Assembly (NCBI RefSeq): GCF_040215725.1
Contig: NZ_CP157968.1
Location: forward strand, 1,488,001-1,552,000
Direction: 5' to 3'
From: Rhizobium sp. ZPR4
GTDB taxonomy: Bacteria; Pseudomonadota; Alphaproteobacteria; Rhizobiales; Rhizobiaceae
DNA: 64,000 nt
In this document: one piece after another, positions 52,149 to 61,318 of the stretch
How positions within the stretch are numbered: position 1 is the stretch's first letter
Layout of the letters: the number at the start of each line of letters is the position of its first letter
Program-made: the position numbers and the translations under genes
The notes under the pieces: model-generated
What the model saw: only the letters and a program-made list of their open reading frames with translations
Databases searched by the model: none
Told to the model about the DNA's origin: nothing

Positions 52149-53321
52149 ATGCCGTTGAAGTTCGGATTACTGTGCGTTCTCGCCTGCGTTCTTACGGGCT
52201 GTGCTTTACCGGAGGCCGGACCCAAGGCCTCCCGCATATTGGAAGAGGCGGCCGCGCGCACCATGCCGCCATTTGCGCTGGTCGACGTGACATCGACTGC
52301 GCTGGTCAAGAGCGTTGCTCGACCCGAGGCCAGCTTCGCGGCCTATTTCGGCGAGGGTGCGCGTGATCCCGGCTTGAGAATCGCCGTCGGCGATGTCGTC
52401 TCCGTCAGTCTTTGGGAGGCGCCGCCTGGAAGTCTGTTCGGGATGGCGTCCAGTGCTTCAGGTCAGCAGCAGGCGACCGGGAGTTCGGTTACGATCCCGC
52501 CTCAAACCATCAATAGCGACGGGACGATCAGCATTCCCTATGTGGGGCGCATCAATGCGGTCGGCCGAACGCCCGCAGCTGTCGAACGAGCCGTGATCTC
52601 TGGCCTTACCGGCAAGGCGGTGCAGCCACAGGCGCTGGTAACGGTGCAGCAAAGCGCCTCGAATACCGTCACGGTCACCGGCGAGGTCGCCGGTGGCGCA
52701 CGTGTTGCGCTCTCGCCTGCCGGCGATCGTGTGCTTGATGCCATCGCGGCAGCGGGAGGATTGCGCGCCGGCGTCAATGATAGCGTCGTCTATCTGACGC
52801 GAGGACGCCGCACGATGCATCTGCCCTTCACCGCGATCGTTCAAAACCCGCGCGAAAATGTAAGATTGCGACCTGAAGACGTGGTCACTGTCGTCCGGGA
52901 GCCGGTTACCTACACGATTCTCGGTGCGTCGGGCCAGAATGGCGAGGTGCCATTCAGTGCACAGCATTTGACTATGGCGAACGCCGTAGCGCGTGCGGGA
53001 GGGCTGCAGGATACACGCGCCGACGCCTCGGGCGTGTTCCTCTTCCGTTACGAGCCGCTTGACGTCGCCCGTCGCATCGTCGCGCCGAACAATCCGTTGT
53101 TGCGCAGAGGCGGGGCCGTTCCGATCGTCTATCGGTTCGATCTGAAAAATGGCTCCACGCTACTTGCAATGCAGAACTTCGAAGTCCAGCCGCGGGATAT
53201 CATCTACGTCTCCAACGCATCCTCGATCGATATTCAGAAATTCATGGGCCTCTTCCAGGGCGTCACGGGAACAGCACTGTCAGCGGCATCGGTCGGCATA
53301 GCTGCATCTACGGCAAACTAA
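52149..53321 (+). CDS. kpsD: Polysaccharide export outer-membrane lipoprotein (KpsD/Wza-like)
   Basis: A 390-residue predicted lipoprotein: signal segment then lipobox LTGC, with Cys as the lipid anchor. It has the poly_export domain (GLRIAVGDVVSVSLWEAPPGSLFG, then TINSDGTISIPYVGRINAVGRTPAAVERAVISGL), SLBB-type repeats (SPAGDRVLDAIAAAGGLRAGVNDSVVYLTRG; MANAVARAGGLQDTRADASGVFLFRYEP) and FEVQPRDIIYVSNASSIDIQKF near the end. It should form the outer-membrane exit channel for the capsule together with KpsE. It begins 57 bases after the AraC gene. Confidence 0.93.
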   Translation: MPLKFGLLCVLACVLTGCALPEAGPKASRILEEAAARTMPPFALVDVTSTALVKSVARPEASFAAYFGEGARDPGLRIAVGDVVSVSLWEAPPGSLFGMASSASGQQQATGSSVTIPPQTINSDGTISIPYVGRINAVGRTPAAVERAVISGLTGKAVQPQALVTVQQSASNTVTVTGEVAGGARVALSPAGDRVLDAIAAAGGLRAGVNDSVVYLTRGRRTMHLPFTAIVQNPRENVRLRPEDVVTVVREPVTYTILGASGQNGEVPFSAQHLTMANAVARAGGLQDTRADASGVFLFRYEPLDVARRIVAPNNPLLRRGGAVPIVYRFDLKNGSTLLAMQNFEVQPRDIIYVSNASSIDIQKFMGLFQGVTGTALSAASVGIAASTAN

Positions 53322-53428
53322 GGACCGTGCGGGGCGCGAGAGGGGCGGAAGAATGAAGTCGATGGAATTTCATGATGTTGGCCGGCCTGCGAAATGCGCA
53401 GCAGGCATGCCGGACCGAGAGAGATAAA

Positions 53429-54292
53429 ATGAGTTCTTCGGCACTGCTACATCTTCATGAATTGATGGCCTTCGACAGGCATCAGGCAGAGGCTGCAATC
53501 CTGCAGCGGGTCAGCAGCGCCTATCTTGGAAGCCATACGGCTCTGGTCCGCGTGCTCGGTCGCTACAAGCTCTACATCGATACCCGCGACAGGGGCTTCG
53601 GCTCTCACGTTCTTCTGGACGGTTTTTGGGAAATCTGGCTGACGTTGTTTTGCGCACGTAACGTCAAGCGCGGCATGACCGCGATCGATGTCGGCGCGAA
53701 TTTCGGCTACTATTCTCTTTTGCTTGCCGAGCTGGTGGGAGCCAAAGGCGAGTTGATCGCCGTCGAACCCAATCCGCATGCGGCTGATTTCCTGCGTCGC
53801 AGCATCGAGCTCAATGGGCTGCTGGATCGGACGCGGATCGAAAGACTGGCGCTCGGCGCCACAATATCTGGCGAGGCCTCCTTCTACATTCCCCATAGCG
53901 AGCCGAAGAACGCGCTGATCGTCTCAGAAACCTTCCAGCCTCACGCCCAGGATGGTGCAGTCATCAAGGTTCCCGTGACTACCCTCGATCGTTTGGGTGG
54001 TTCCTGCTCACGCGTCGATTTCATAAAGATCGACGCAGAGGGGGCGGAGCAAGTCATCCTCGAAGGAATGGGCGAGACCATTGCCCGTCACAAGCCGATG
54101 CTTGTCGTCGAGTTCAATCCTGGCCGCTATGCCGACGCGCAAGGCTTCCTTGAGCGGCTTGCCGGCATCTATGGGTCGCTGCGGCGCCTCGATTTCAGTG
54201 GCGAGGCCGTTCCTGTCACCAGCGAGGACTTGCTTTCGAAATATAACTCCGACGATTCGCTGCTCGTCTTGTCGCGTGACAAGCCGGCTTGA
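53429..54292 (+). CDS. FkbM-family methyltransferase
   Basis: A 287-residue protein starting at the ATG at 53429 (MSSSALLHLHEL) with GAGAGA upstream; an in-frame ATG at 53372 is less likely. The SAM domain holds MTAIDVGANFGYYSLLLAELVG, IAVEPNPHAADFLRRSIELNG and DFIKIDAEGAEQVILEGMGE. It lacks the DUF4214-like module of the other FkbM protein. It is probably another methylation enzyme of the polysaccharide. Confidence 0.9.
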   Translation: MSSSALLHLHELMAFDRHQAEAAILQRVSSAYLGSHTALVRVLGRYKLYIDTRDRGFGSHVLLDGFWEIWLTLFCARNVKRGMTAIDVGANFGYYSLLLAELVGAKGELIAVEPNPHAADFLRRSIELNGLLDRTRIERLALGATISGEASFYIPHSEPKNALIVSETFQPHAQDGAVIKVPVTTLDRLGGSCSRVDFIKIDAEGAEQVILEGMGETIARHKPMLVVEFNPGRYADAQGFLERLAGIYGSLRRLDFSGEAVPVTSEDLLSKYNSDDSLLVLSRDKPA

Positions 54293-54332
54293 GGGCGAAG
54301 AAGGGGTTCCAGATGCTGAAGGAGAGATAGGA

Positions 54333-55658
54333 GTGAGCCAGACGATCCTTTACGACGGCCTCAATCTTTCTCTGAAAAAGGGCACAGGTGTTGCGACTTA
54401 CACCCGCGGTCTGATGTCTGCGTCCCGTTCGCTTGGTTATCAGACCGGAGTTGTCTACGGAATTCCGGGGAGAGTTCCAAAGGACCCGGTATTGCGAGAG
54501 GTTGTTCTCTTCGATGCGTCCGGCGCCCGCCCGCCCGGAGCATTTTCCGAAGTTCGGCATTGGCTGCGTCGTCGCATTGCTGCGCCCTTCGGTGTGAAAC
54601 CGGTTCCGATCCCACTGAGCGGGACGGTTATTCTTAAATCTCTTCAGGCGCAGCTCGGCGATGCGGCCCTGGCCTATGCTTCCAGCGACTTGTTCCATCT
54701 CGCACGCCATCATTTCAAGCGCTACGGCAATAATCTAACAATGAAGTTCGAAGCACAGCCGGATCTTCTCCATTGCACTTATCCGATGCCGATCGCGGTG
54801 AAGAAGGCGCTGAATATCTATACGATCCATGATCTGGTTCCCTTGCGGCTGCCCTATCTGACCGAGGACGACAAGCGTTATCACTATAAGATGCTGCGCT
54901 CTCTGGTCCGGCGAGCGGATCATATCGTGACGGTGTCCGAAACGTCGCGGGCCGATATCATCAAGGTTCTTGGTGCCGATGAGGCGCGCGTCAGCAATAC
55001 CTATCAGGCAGTTCACGTGCCGGAGCAGCTTCGTGAGAAGCCAGCGGATGTGGTTGCCGACGAGGTCGCCGGCATTTTCCATCTCGATTGGAAGGGCTAT
55101 TTCCTTTTCTTCGGCGCTTTCGAGCCGAAAAAGAACATCTCGCGGCTGATCGAAGCATATCTCGCCGCGAAGACATCCAAGCCGCTTATCATCGTCGGTG
55201 CTCCGGGATGGAAGGGTGCGGAAACACAGCAGCTCATCGATGATGACCGGTTTCGCTTCTATCTTCGCGCGGAAGACCGCATCCTGCCGCAACGACAGAT
55301 CCAGCGCTTCGATTTCGTATCCTATCCTCTGCTGATCAGCCTGATCAGGGGAGCGCGGGCGGTGCTGTTTCCCTCGCTTTACGAAGGTTTCGGCCTGCCG
55401 GTGCTGGAATCCATGCAGCTTGGAACGCCGGTCCTGAGCTCCACGGAAGGATCGATTCCCGAAATAGCCGGAAATGCCGCGCTGCTGGTCGATCCTTATG
55501 ACACGGAGGAGATGCGCAAGGCGATCGTCAGTCTGGATCAGGACGACGGGCTGTGCGCCTCGTTTGCCAAGTCCGGCCCCAAGCAGGCGGCCCGTTTTTC
55601 GACGGATCGATATCAACAGAAGGTGAGCGCGCTTTATGACAGCCTCTTCAACGGATAG
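54333..55658 (+). CDS. Glycosyltransferase family 4 (GT-B)
   Basis: A 441-residue enzyme starting at a GTG (54333) with GGAG sites upstream. The N-terminal acceptor domain begins TILYDGLNLSLKKGTGVATYTRGL; the donor domain has FLFFGAFEPKKNISRLIEAYLAAK, IIVGAPGWKG and PSLYEGFGLPVLESMQLGTPVLSS, with the EX7E pair. GVATYTRGL-type starts are seen in mannosyl- and rhamnosyltransferases of surface polysaccharides, but donor sugar cannot be set. It follows the FkbM gene by 40 bases. Confidence 0.9.
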   Translation: MSQTILYDGLNLSLKKGTGVATYTRGLMSASRSLGYQTGVVYGIPGRVPKDPVLREVVLFDASGARPPGAFSEVRHWLRRRIAAPFGVKPVPIPLSGTVILKSLQAQLGDAALAYASSDLFHLARHHFKRYGNNLTMKFEAQPDLLHCTYPMPIAVKKALNIYTIHDLVPLRLPYLTEDDKRYHYKMLRSLVRRADHIVTVSETSRADIIKVLGADEARVSNTYQAVHVPEQLREKPADVVADEVAGIFHLDWKGYFLFFGAFEPKKNISRLIEAYLAAKTSKPLIIVGAPGWKGAETQQLIDDDRFRFYLRAEDRILPQRQIQRFDFVSYPLLISLIRGARAVLFPSLYEGFGLPVLESMQLGTPVLSSTEGSIPEIAGNAALLVDPYDTEEMRKAIVSLDQDDGLCASFAKSGPKQAARFSTDRYQQKVSALYDSLFNG

Positions 55659-55676
55659 CCGCGGGAAGGGTGGTGC

Positions 55677-56732
55677 ATGACCATCCTCTTTGCATTCGGG
55701 ATGCCGGGCGTCATGTCCTCCTGGGGCGTTGCCGCGGTTCATGCCCTGGCCCGCGAAGCTTTCGGCGACTATGCGATCATCGCAACCGATACGGTGGAGG
55801 ACCTCAAGCAGCATGTCGTAGCACGATCGGGCATGCATGCCGTTCTTGTCTCGCAATTTCCGGAAGCCAAGCTTTCGGAACTGATCCTCAGGGTCAATGT
55901 GCCGTTTCTGTTGTTTCTCGAGGATCCCCTCGACGCGGTTTCATATCTGGCTCGAGCGACCGAGCAGCGGGATATCGGACTGGTCAGGGCCGTCTCCGCC
56001 AGCCTTGCCTGCCTCGAGCCGCTGGCAAGCGCTTCCGGAGCGCTGGTCTTGCGCCGCAACGACATCGATCAAAAGGGCAGCATAGATCTGCTCCTGAAGA
56101 CGATAGACCGGCATTTCAGTACTGATCTCAAACTTGAGCAAATCGCAAATGCGCTGCTGCACATCGGTATGGCGCCGGTCGGACAGCCGTCGCACGCCGA
56201 GGTGCCGAAACTGGAGGAGGCTGCGGCGGCGGTGATCGCCGGATATCTGATGCCTCAGGAGACTGTACCGGAGGTCAGCGAGGCATTGCGCGAGACGGCA
56301 AGGAAGGTTCTTCGCCCCCTGGAATTCGACCCTCGGGAAAGCTCGAGCGCGACCATTTTCTGGCCGCAGGAGACGTTTCTGTCAGGCGACAGCCTGGGGC
56401 AAACCCTGGATGATCTTGTCGACCTCACCGGGGGAGCCCGGTGCCTCATCTATGGCCCCTATCTTCACTTGCCGCCAGGTCGCTGGAGTGCGAAGTTTGT
56501 TTTCGATGTCGACGAAGACTGTCAGGGGCAGATCTTCACCGTCGAGGTACATGCTGCCGAATTGCTAGGGAGGCTGCGTGTCTGCCCGGAAGGCACCGGG
56601 TCCTTCGAGGTGGCAGTACCGGTCAACATTGTCGATCCGCGTACGCCGATCGAAATTCGACTGATGATGGACAGCGGTGCCATCGAAGGGCGACTTTCCG
56701 CCTGGAGCGTCGAATGGCTGCGAGCGGCTTGA
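55677..56732 (+). CDS. Unknown protein of the capsule cluster
   Basis: A 351-residue protein that I do not recognise. The N-terminal part (TILFAFGMPGVMSSWGVAAVHALAREAFGDYAII) resembles a nucleotide-binding or sulfotransferase-like alpha/beta start but has no clear P-loop. The C-terminal 130 residues (CLIYGPYLHLPPGRWSAKFVFDVDEDCQGQIFTVEVH) look like a beta-sandwich, as in carbohydrate-binding modules. It begins 18 bases after the glycosyltransferase with AAGGGTGG upstream, so it is likely co-expressed. A role in polysaccharide modification or sensing is a guess from position. Confidence 0.75.
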   Translation: MTILFAFGMPGVMSSWGVAAVHALAREAFGDYAIIATDTVEDLKQHVVARSGMHAVLVSQFPEAKLSELILRVNVPFLLFLEDPLDAVSYLARATEQRDIGLVRAVSASLACLEPLASASGALVLRRNDIDQKGSIDLLLKTIDRHFSTDLKLEQIANALLHIGMAPVGQPSHAEVPKLEEAAAAVIAGYLMPQETVPEVSEALRETARKVLRPLEFDPRESSSATIFWPQETFLSGDSLGQTLDDLVDLTGGARCLIYGPYLHLPPGRWSAKFVFDVDEDCQGQIFTVEVHAAELLGRLRVCPEGTGSFEVAVPVNIVDPRTPIEIRLMMDSGAIEGRLSAWSVEWLRAA

Positions 56733-56960
56733 TTGCCGGGCGGCGACCGGCTTTGACGATTGCCGATGCGCAGGGGCTTTCATCGCGTTGACGCATCACC
56801 GGCAGCGGATTTTGTTTTCCGCGCATTATTTTGTTACCCAACATTTCCAGCCCCAGGAATTTTGTAAACGAATGTTTCTCCGCCAGATTTTTCCGTATTG
56901 GCGCCGCAAAACCCTTCTTTTCAGACAAACTATAGTTTGTATAAGAATTGAGAAAACGGA

Positions 56961-57701
56961 ATGAAGCCTATGAACGCAACCGCCGCTCCCGATATTCTGA
57001 TAGTCGATGACGACCACGAAATACGCTCGCTCCTGAGCAGATATCTCGAGGAGCAGGGTTTCCGCGTATCGACGGCAAGCGACTTGCGCGGATGCAACGA
57101 TGCGCTCAATCGACGTCATCCGGATCTCCTCGTCCTGGATGTCATGCTTCCTGACGGGTCGGGCCTCGATCTATGCCGCGATCTGCGAAACCGCCGCCCC
57201 CGGGTACCGGTCATTCTGCTGACCGCCCTGAAAGAGGACATAGATCGCATTCTCGGTCTTGAGATCGGCGCCGACGACTACCTGGGCAAGCCGTTCAATC
57301 CGCGTGAACTGGCCGCACGCATCCGTGCGGTCCTGCGCCGTACGAACGAGGATTCCTCATTGGAGCCCGAGCAGAGGCGCTATCAGTTCGCGAGCATGCT
57401 GCTCGATCCGCAGCTTCGCCGGGTCACCAGAGAAAACGGCGAGGTGATCTCGCTGACAGGCGCTGAGTTCGACCTTCTGAAGGCTTTCCTGGAGCGTGCA
57501 GGCCGGCTCTTGTCGCGTGATCAGTTGCTCGACCTGACGCAGGGGCGCGATCGCGATCCGGCTGATCGCTCGATCGACGTCCTGATGAGCCGGCTGCGCC
57601 GCAAGCTAGGAGAAACGGTGGAGGAGCCCATCTTCAGGACAATCCGCAATGGAGGCTATCAGCTCGTCGTTCCGGTAACGGCCATCAAAGGCGATTCATG
57701 A
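56961..57701 (+). CDS. OmpR-family response regulator
   Basis: A 246-residue regulator. The receiver domain has ILIVDDDHEIRSLL, LLVLDVMLPDGSGLDL with Asp60, and VILLTALKEDIDRILGLEIGADDYLGKPF; the C-terminal winged helix has LTGAEFDLLKAFLERAGRLLSRDQLLDLTQGRDRDPADRSIDVLMSRLRRKLGE. It is coupled to the sensor kinase by a four-base overlap. Target genes are unknown; the facing efflux operon is a candidate. Confidence 0.93.
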   Translation: MKPMNATAAPDILIVDDDHEIRSLLSRYLEEQGFRVSTASDLRGCNDALNRRHPDLLVLDVMLPDGSGLDLCRDLRNRRPRVPVILLTALKEDIDRILGLEIGADDYLGKPFNPRELAARIRAVLRRTNEDSSLEPEQRRYQFASMLLDPQLRRVTRENGEVISLTGAEFDLLKAFLERAGRLLSRDQLLDLTQGRDRDPADRSIDVLMSRLRRKLGETVEEPIFRTIRNGGYQLVVPVTAIKGDS

Positions 57702-58963
57702 GGTCGCTTGGCGCGCGCTTAGCGCTACTTTTGATGACCGCCATCGTTCTGGTCGTCATTTCCTCGTCCTTCGTGGCAAGCCTCGTCATGCGTGGACCAC
57801 GCCCGGACATGACCGTCGAACGGATGGCCCATCAGCTTTCCATTCTTGCCACTTTCGCAGAGAAGGACAGAACCACGGCGGCATCGGCCGGATTGGTCGT
57901 CGCCCCCGGGCCTGCTGAAGGCCAACGCGACGAAGAATTGTCCCGCTTTCTGATGGAAGCTCTGCTTCGAATATCCGGCATGCGCGAGGCCGTCATAGTA
58001 CGCCAATCGACGGGCGAAATGATCGCGTCGCTGAGGCTTTCCGACGGCAATTGGCTGATCATGCCGATGCCGGATCATGGGCCGCCGCCGGGCGGGTGGA
58101 AAATCCTTGTGGGATGGCTCGGTCTCATCATCATCGGCAGCGTGCTCGTCTCCATCTTTGCCGCCTCGAAGATCATGAAGCCGCTGCGTCTGCTTGAGGA
58201 AGCGGTGGCCGCGATCAATCCCGACGGCACATTGCCGCATATAGCGGAAAGCGGACCGGGAGAAATTCGTGCGACTGCACAGGCGCTCAATGGCCTGTCA
58301 GCCCGAGTGAAGGCCGCCACGGAAAGCCGCATGCGGCTCGTTGCCGCCGCCGGGCACGATCTGCGAACGCCGATGACCCGGATGCGTCTGCGCGCGGAGT
58401 TCATCCGGGATGACGAAGAGCGGCGCAAATGGTTTGCCGATCTCGAGGAACTCGACAGGATCGCCGACAGCGCGATAGGGCTGGTCCGGGAAGAGATTTC
58501 CAAGGACAGTCTGGAGCAGGTCAGGCTCGACAGGATTGTCGACGATATCGTCACGGAGTTGAAGGCGATCGATATGAACGTCGCGAGCGGTGAACTGGAG
58601 CAGGCGACGATCTGCGCAGGCCCTCTCGCGGTCACCCGAGCCTTGCGGAATTTGCTCATCAATGCGGCGACGCACGGCCAGTCGGCAACGGTGACGGTCA
58701 CGCATCTTGGCAATAGAGCCGTTGTGCGAATTGTCGATACCGGGCCTGGCATTCCGGAGGATCGGCTCAATCAGGTGTTCGAACCCTTCTTCCGAATCGA
58801 CATCGCAAGGCAAAGGTCTTTCCCAGGCGCCGGCCTTGGCATGGCCATTGCGCGTGAGATCATCACCCGATTCGGGGGCGAGATCACGGTGCGCAACCGT
58901 CAGCCGCGCGGGCTGGAGCAGGTCGTGTCGTTCAAGAACGCCGAGGCCAAGGTCGCAAGCTAG
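57698..58963 (+). CDS. Sensor histidine kinase
   Basis: A 421-residue membrane sensor. A first membrane segment (LALLLMTAIVLVVISSSFVASLVM) and a second (ILVGWLGLIIIGSVLVSIFAA) frame a periplasmic domain of about 100 residues. It is followed by a HAMP-like region, the phosphoacceptor motif AAAGHDLRTPMTRMRLRAEF (His220), and the ATPase boxes NLLINAATHG, DTGPGIPEDRL and GAGLGMAIAREII. The periplasmic domain offers no recognisable ligand site. Confidence 0.93.
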   Translation: MRSLGARLALLLMTAIVLVVISSSFVASLVMRGPRPDMTVERMAHQLSILATFAEKDRTTAASAGLVVAPGPAEGQRDEELSRFLMEALLRISGMREAVIVRQSTGEMIASLRLSDGNWLIMPMPDHGPPPGGWKILVGWLGLIIIGSVLVSIFAASKIMKPLRLLEEAVAAINPDGTLPHIAESGPGEIRATAQALNGLSARVKAATESRMRLVAAAGHDLRTPMTRMRLRAEFIRDDEERRKWFADLEELDRIADSAIGLVREEISKDSLEQVRLDRIVDDIVTELKAIDMNVASGELEQATICAGPLAVTRALRNLLINAATHGQSATVTVTHLGNRAVVRIVDTGPGIPEDRLNQVFEPFFRIDIARQRSFPGAGLGMAIAREIITRFGGEITVRNRQPRGLEQVVSFKNAEAKVAS

Positions 58964-59359
58964 CACAAGCGACGCGAACCAAATCATCGTTGCATCGCAG
59001 CTTGGCGCTCCCTTGCAAAGCGGGATCAGCCGACGGCATATCTGTACGATCAAACAGGCTTTACTTGCGTAGAACTCCCGAAAATTCTACATAAACCAAT
59101 ATTCAAAGTAAGGTTACTGAACTTACCAAATAGTTCGCGCAGGCGGAAAAGCCGAGACATTAAATTTCGCCAAAATGCCTTGTTTCAGCAACATTCAGAA
59201 ATGTCAGCGCCGGCAACTGATGTAAAATCGTGGTCGATCAGTAGCTTGGCTCGAGCAGGCTTTGATCGCCCCGCATACCCGGCTTCGCCATGACGCCCCC
59301 AACACGAATGGCGAAGCCGGATTGCTTTCCGGCCCCGCCATTATTTTTTCCCAAAAATA
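58964..59359. other. Convergent intergenic region with inverted repeat
   Basis: About 400 bases between the kinase and macB stops. The only structure is CCGGCTTCGCCAT (59279-59291) with ATGGCGAAGCCGG (59308-59320), a perfect 13-bp inverted repeat with a 16-base loop. There is no run of T on either side, yet its placement between converging genes suggests a shared transcription stop. Confidence 0.55.
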
Positions 59360-61315
59360 TCAGTCTCTTGATAATGCCGCGACAGGGTCCAGCAACGATG
59401 CGTTGCGGGCCGGCAGATAGCCGAAGGTCAGGCCGATCGCGCAGGAGCATGCGAAGGCCAGAATGATCGAGCTTGCGGAATAGATGAGCGTGAAGTTCGA
59501 TCCGAAATAATTGAAGGCAAAGCCGAAGCCGAGCGCCGTCGTGATGCCGAAAGCACCGCCCAGCAGACATACGAGGACGGCTTCGATCAGGAACTGCTGG
59601 AGAATGTCATTACGTCTCGCGCCGACAGCCATGCGCACGCCGATCTCGGCGATACGTTCCGATACCGAGACGAGCATGATATTCATGACACCGATACCCC
59701 CGACCAGCAGCGATATGACAGCGATTGCCGAGACGAGCAGTGTCATGGTCCGTGTCGTGCTGGTGATGGTCTGGCGAATGTCGTCGGTGTTGAGGATAAA
59801 GAAATCCTTGGTGCCATGGCGGCGCTCCAGAAACTGCGTGACAGCTACCTCCGCCGCAGAACTCTCGGTATTGTCGGCGACCCGCACCGTAATGCTACGC
59901 AGCGACATGTCGCCCAGCAGGCGGGCCTGGACGCCTGTATAGGGCAGATAGACGGAAAGATTGTCACTTGAACCGAAGCCGCCTTGCTGGGAGGCGATGA
60001 CGCCGATGATGCGCACAGGAACCTTGCCTACGAGAATGGTTTGCCCGAGCGGATCGAGCCCCTTGTCGGAAAACAAGGTCGTCGCCGTGTTTTGATCGAT
60101 CACCGCATCCTGCGACAAGCGCCTCACGCTATCCGCGTCGAAGAATCTGCCCGTGATAAGTTTCGATCCCTTCACGGAAAAATATGCATCGCCTACGCCA
60201 TTGATGAGGGCATTCGCCTCCGTCGAGCCGAATCGCACCGTGCTACTCGTCGATACGGTCGGTGTGACGGCGGCGACATAGGTCAATTTCGCCAATGCAT
60301 CGGCGTCTGCGACGACCAGCGTCTTGATGCGACCCGAGCGTGTGTCGCCGAAGCTCTTGCCGGGAAAGATTTCGAGCGTGTTGGTGCCGAGGCTATTGAT
60401 ATTTTCCAGAACCTTGCGCTGCGATCCCTCGCCGAGCGCGATGACGCTGACGACCGAGGCAATGCCGATGATGATGCCGAGCATGGTCAGGAACGTGCGC
60501 AACCGATGGGCCTTGAGCGCAAGGATCGCCATCCGGAAAGCCTCCGTCAGCCGGCCGGCCATCTCCCGCCAGCCGGACTTGCCGAACCCGGTTGCGGTAG
60601 CGGAGGGCCGCAATGCTGGACCTTCGCTGCGCGTGCGTCGATCGGCAACGATCCGTCCGTCGGAGATCTCGATGATGCGATCGGCGCGCGCTGCGACGTT
60701 CATGTCGTGAGTGACGATGACGACCGTGTGGCCTTCGGCATGGAGCTCGCCAAGAATACGCAGCACTTCCTCGCCGCTCTGCCGGTCGAGGGCGCCTGTG
60801 GGCTCGTCTGCAAGAATGACGTTGCCGTTGTTCATCAGGGCGCGAGCGATCGAAACTCGCTGTTGCTGACCGCCCGAAAGCTGGCCCGGGCGGTGGCCGT
60901 TTCGTTCGCTCATGCCGAGCCGCTCAAGAAGTGCTGCCGCGCGCGCCCGTCTTGTCTCGCCTTGCTGTCCGGCATAGATGGCCGGTACCTCGACATTGCC
61001 GATCGCCGTCAGCTCGGAAAGCAGATGATATCGCTGAAAGATGAAGCCGAAATGTTCTCTGCGCAGTTTGGATAGCGCATCGCTCTCGAGGCGATGCGTC
61101 TCCTCGCCGGCGATCGCATACGTGCCGGCGGTGGGACGGTCCAATAGACCGATGATGTTCATGAGCGTGGATTTTCCCGAACCGGAAGGTCCGACGATCG
61201 CGACCATTTCGCCCTCGGCAATGGATAGATCGACATCCTGCAAGACTGCGATCGTACGGTCGCCGGATTGATATTCGCGGCGCACACGCTTCAATTCGAT
61301 AATGGGTGAGGGCAT
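59360..61315 (-). CDS. macB: MacB-type ABC exporter, ATPase fused to permease
   Basis: A 651-residue protein. The N-terminal ATPase has Walker [10 protein letters not shown], signature [16 protein letters not shown] and Walker [13 protein letters not shown]. After a linker, the MacB core begins with the membrane helix [24 protein letters not shown], then a large periplasmic domain and three C-terminal helices ([23 protein letters not shown], etc.). It uses ATP to drive periplasmic export through MacA and an outer-membrane factor. It follows macA with a gap of three bases. Confidence 0.94.
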   Translation of the reverse strand: MPSPIIELKRVRREYQSGDRTIAVLQDVDLSIAEGEMVAIVGPSGSGKSTLMNIIGLLDRPTAGTYAIAGEETHRLESDALSKLRREHFGFIFQRYHLLSELTAIGNVEVPAIYAGQQGETRRARAAALLERLGMSERNGHRPGQLSGGQQQRVSIARALMNNGNVILADEPTGALDRQSGEEVLRILGELHAEGHTVVIVTHDMNVAARADRIIEISDGRIVADRRTRSEGPALRPSATATGFGKSGWREMAGRLTEAFRMAILALKAHRLRTFLTMLGIIIGIASVVSVIALGEGSQRKVLENINSLGTNTLEIFPGKSFGDTRSGRIKTLVVADADALAKLTYVAAVTPTVSTSSTVRFGSTEANALINGVGDAYFSVKGSKLITGRFFDADSVRRLSQDAVIDQNTATTLFSDKGLDPLGQTILVGKVPVRIIGVIASQQGGFGSSDNLSVYLPYTGVQARLLGDMSLRSITVRVADNTESSAAEVAVTQFLERRHGTKDFFILNTDDIRQTITSTTRTMTLLVSAIAVISLLVGGIGVMNIMLVSVSERIAEIGVRMAVGARRNDILQQFLIEAVLVCLLGGAFGITTALGFGFAFNYFGSNFTLIYSASSIILAFACSCAIGLTFGYLPARNASLLDPVAALSRD

Positions 61316-61318
61316 GCA

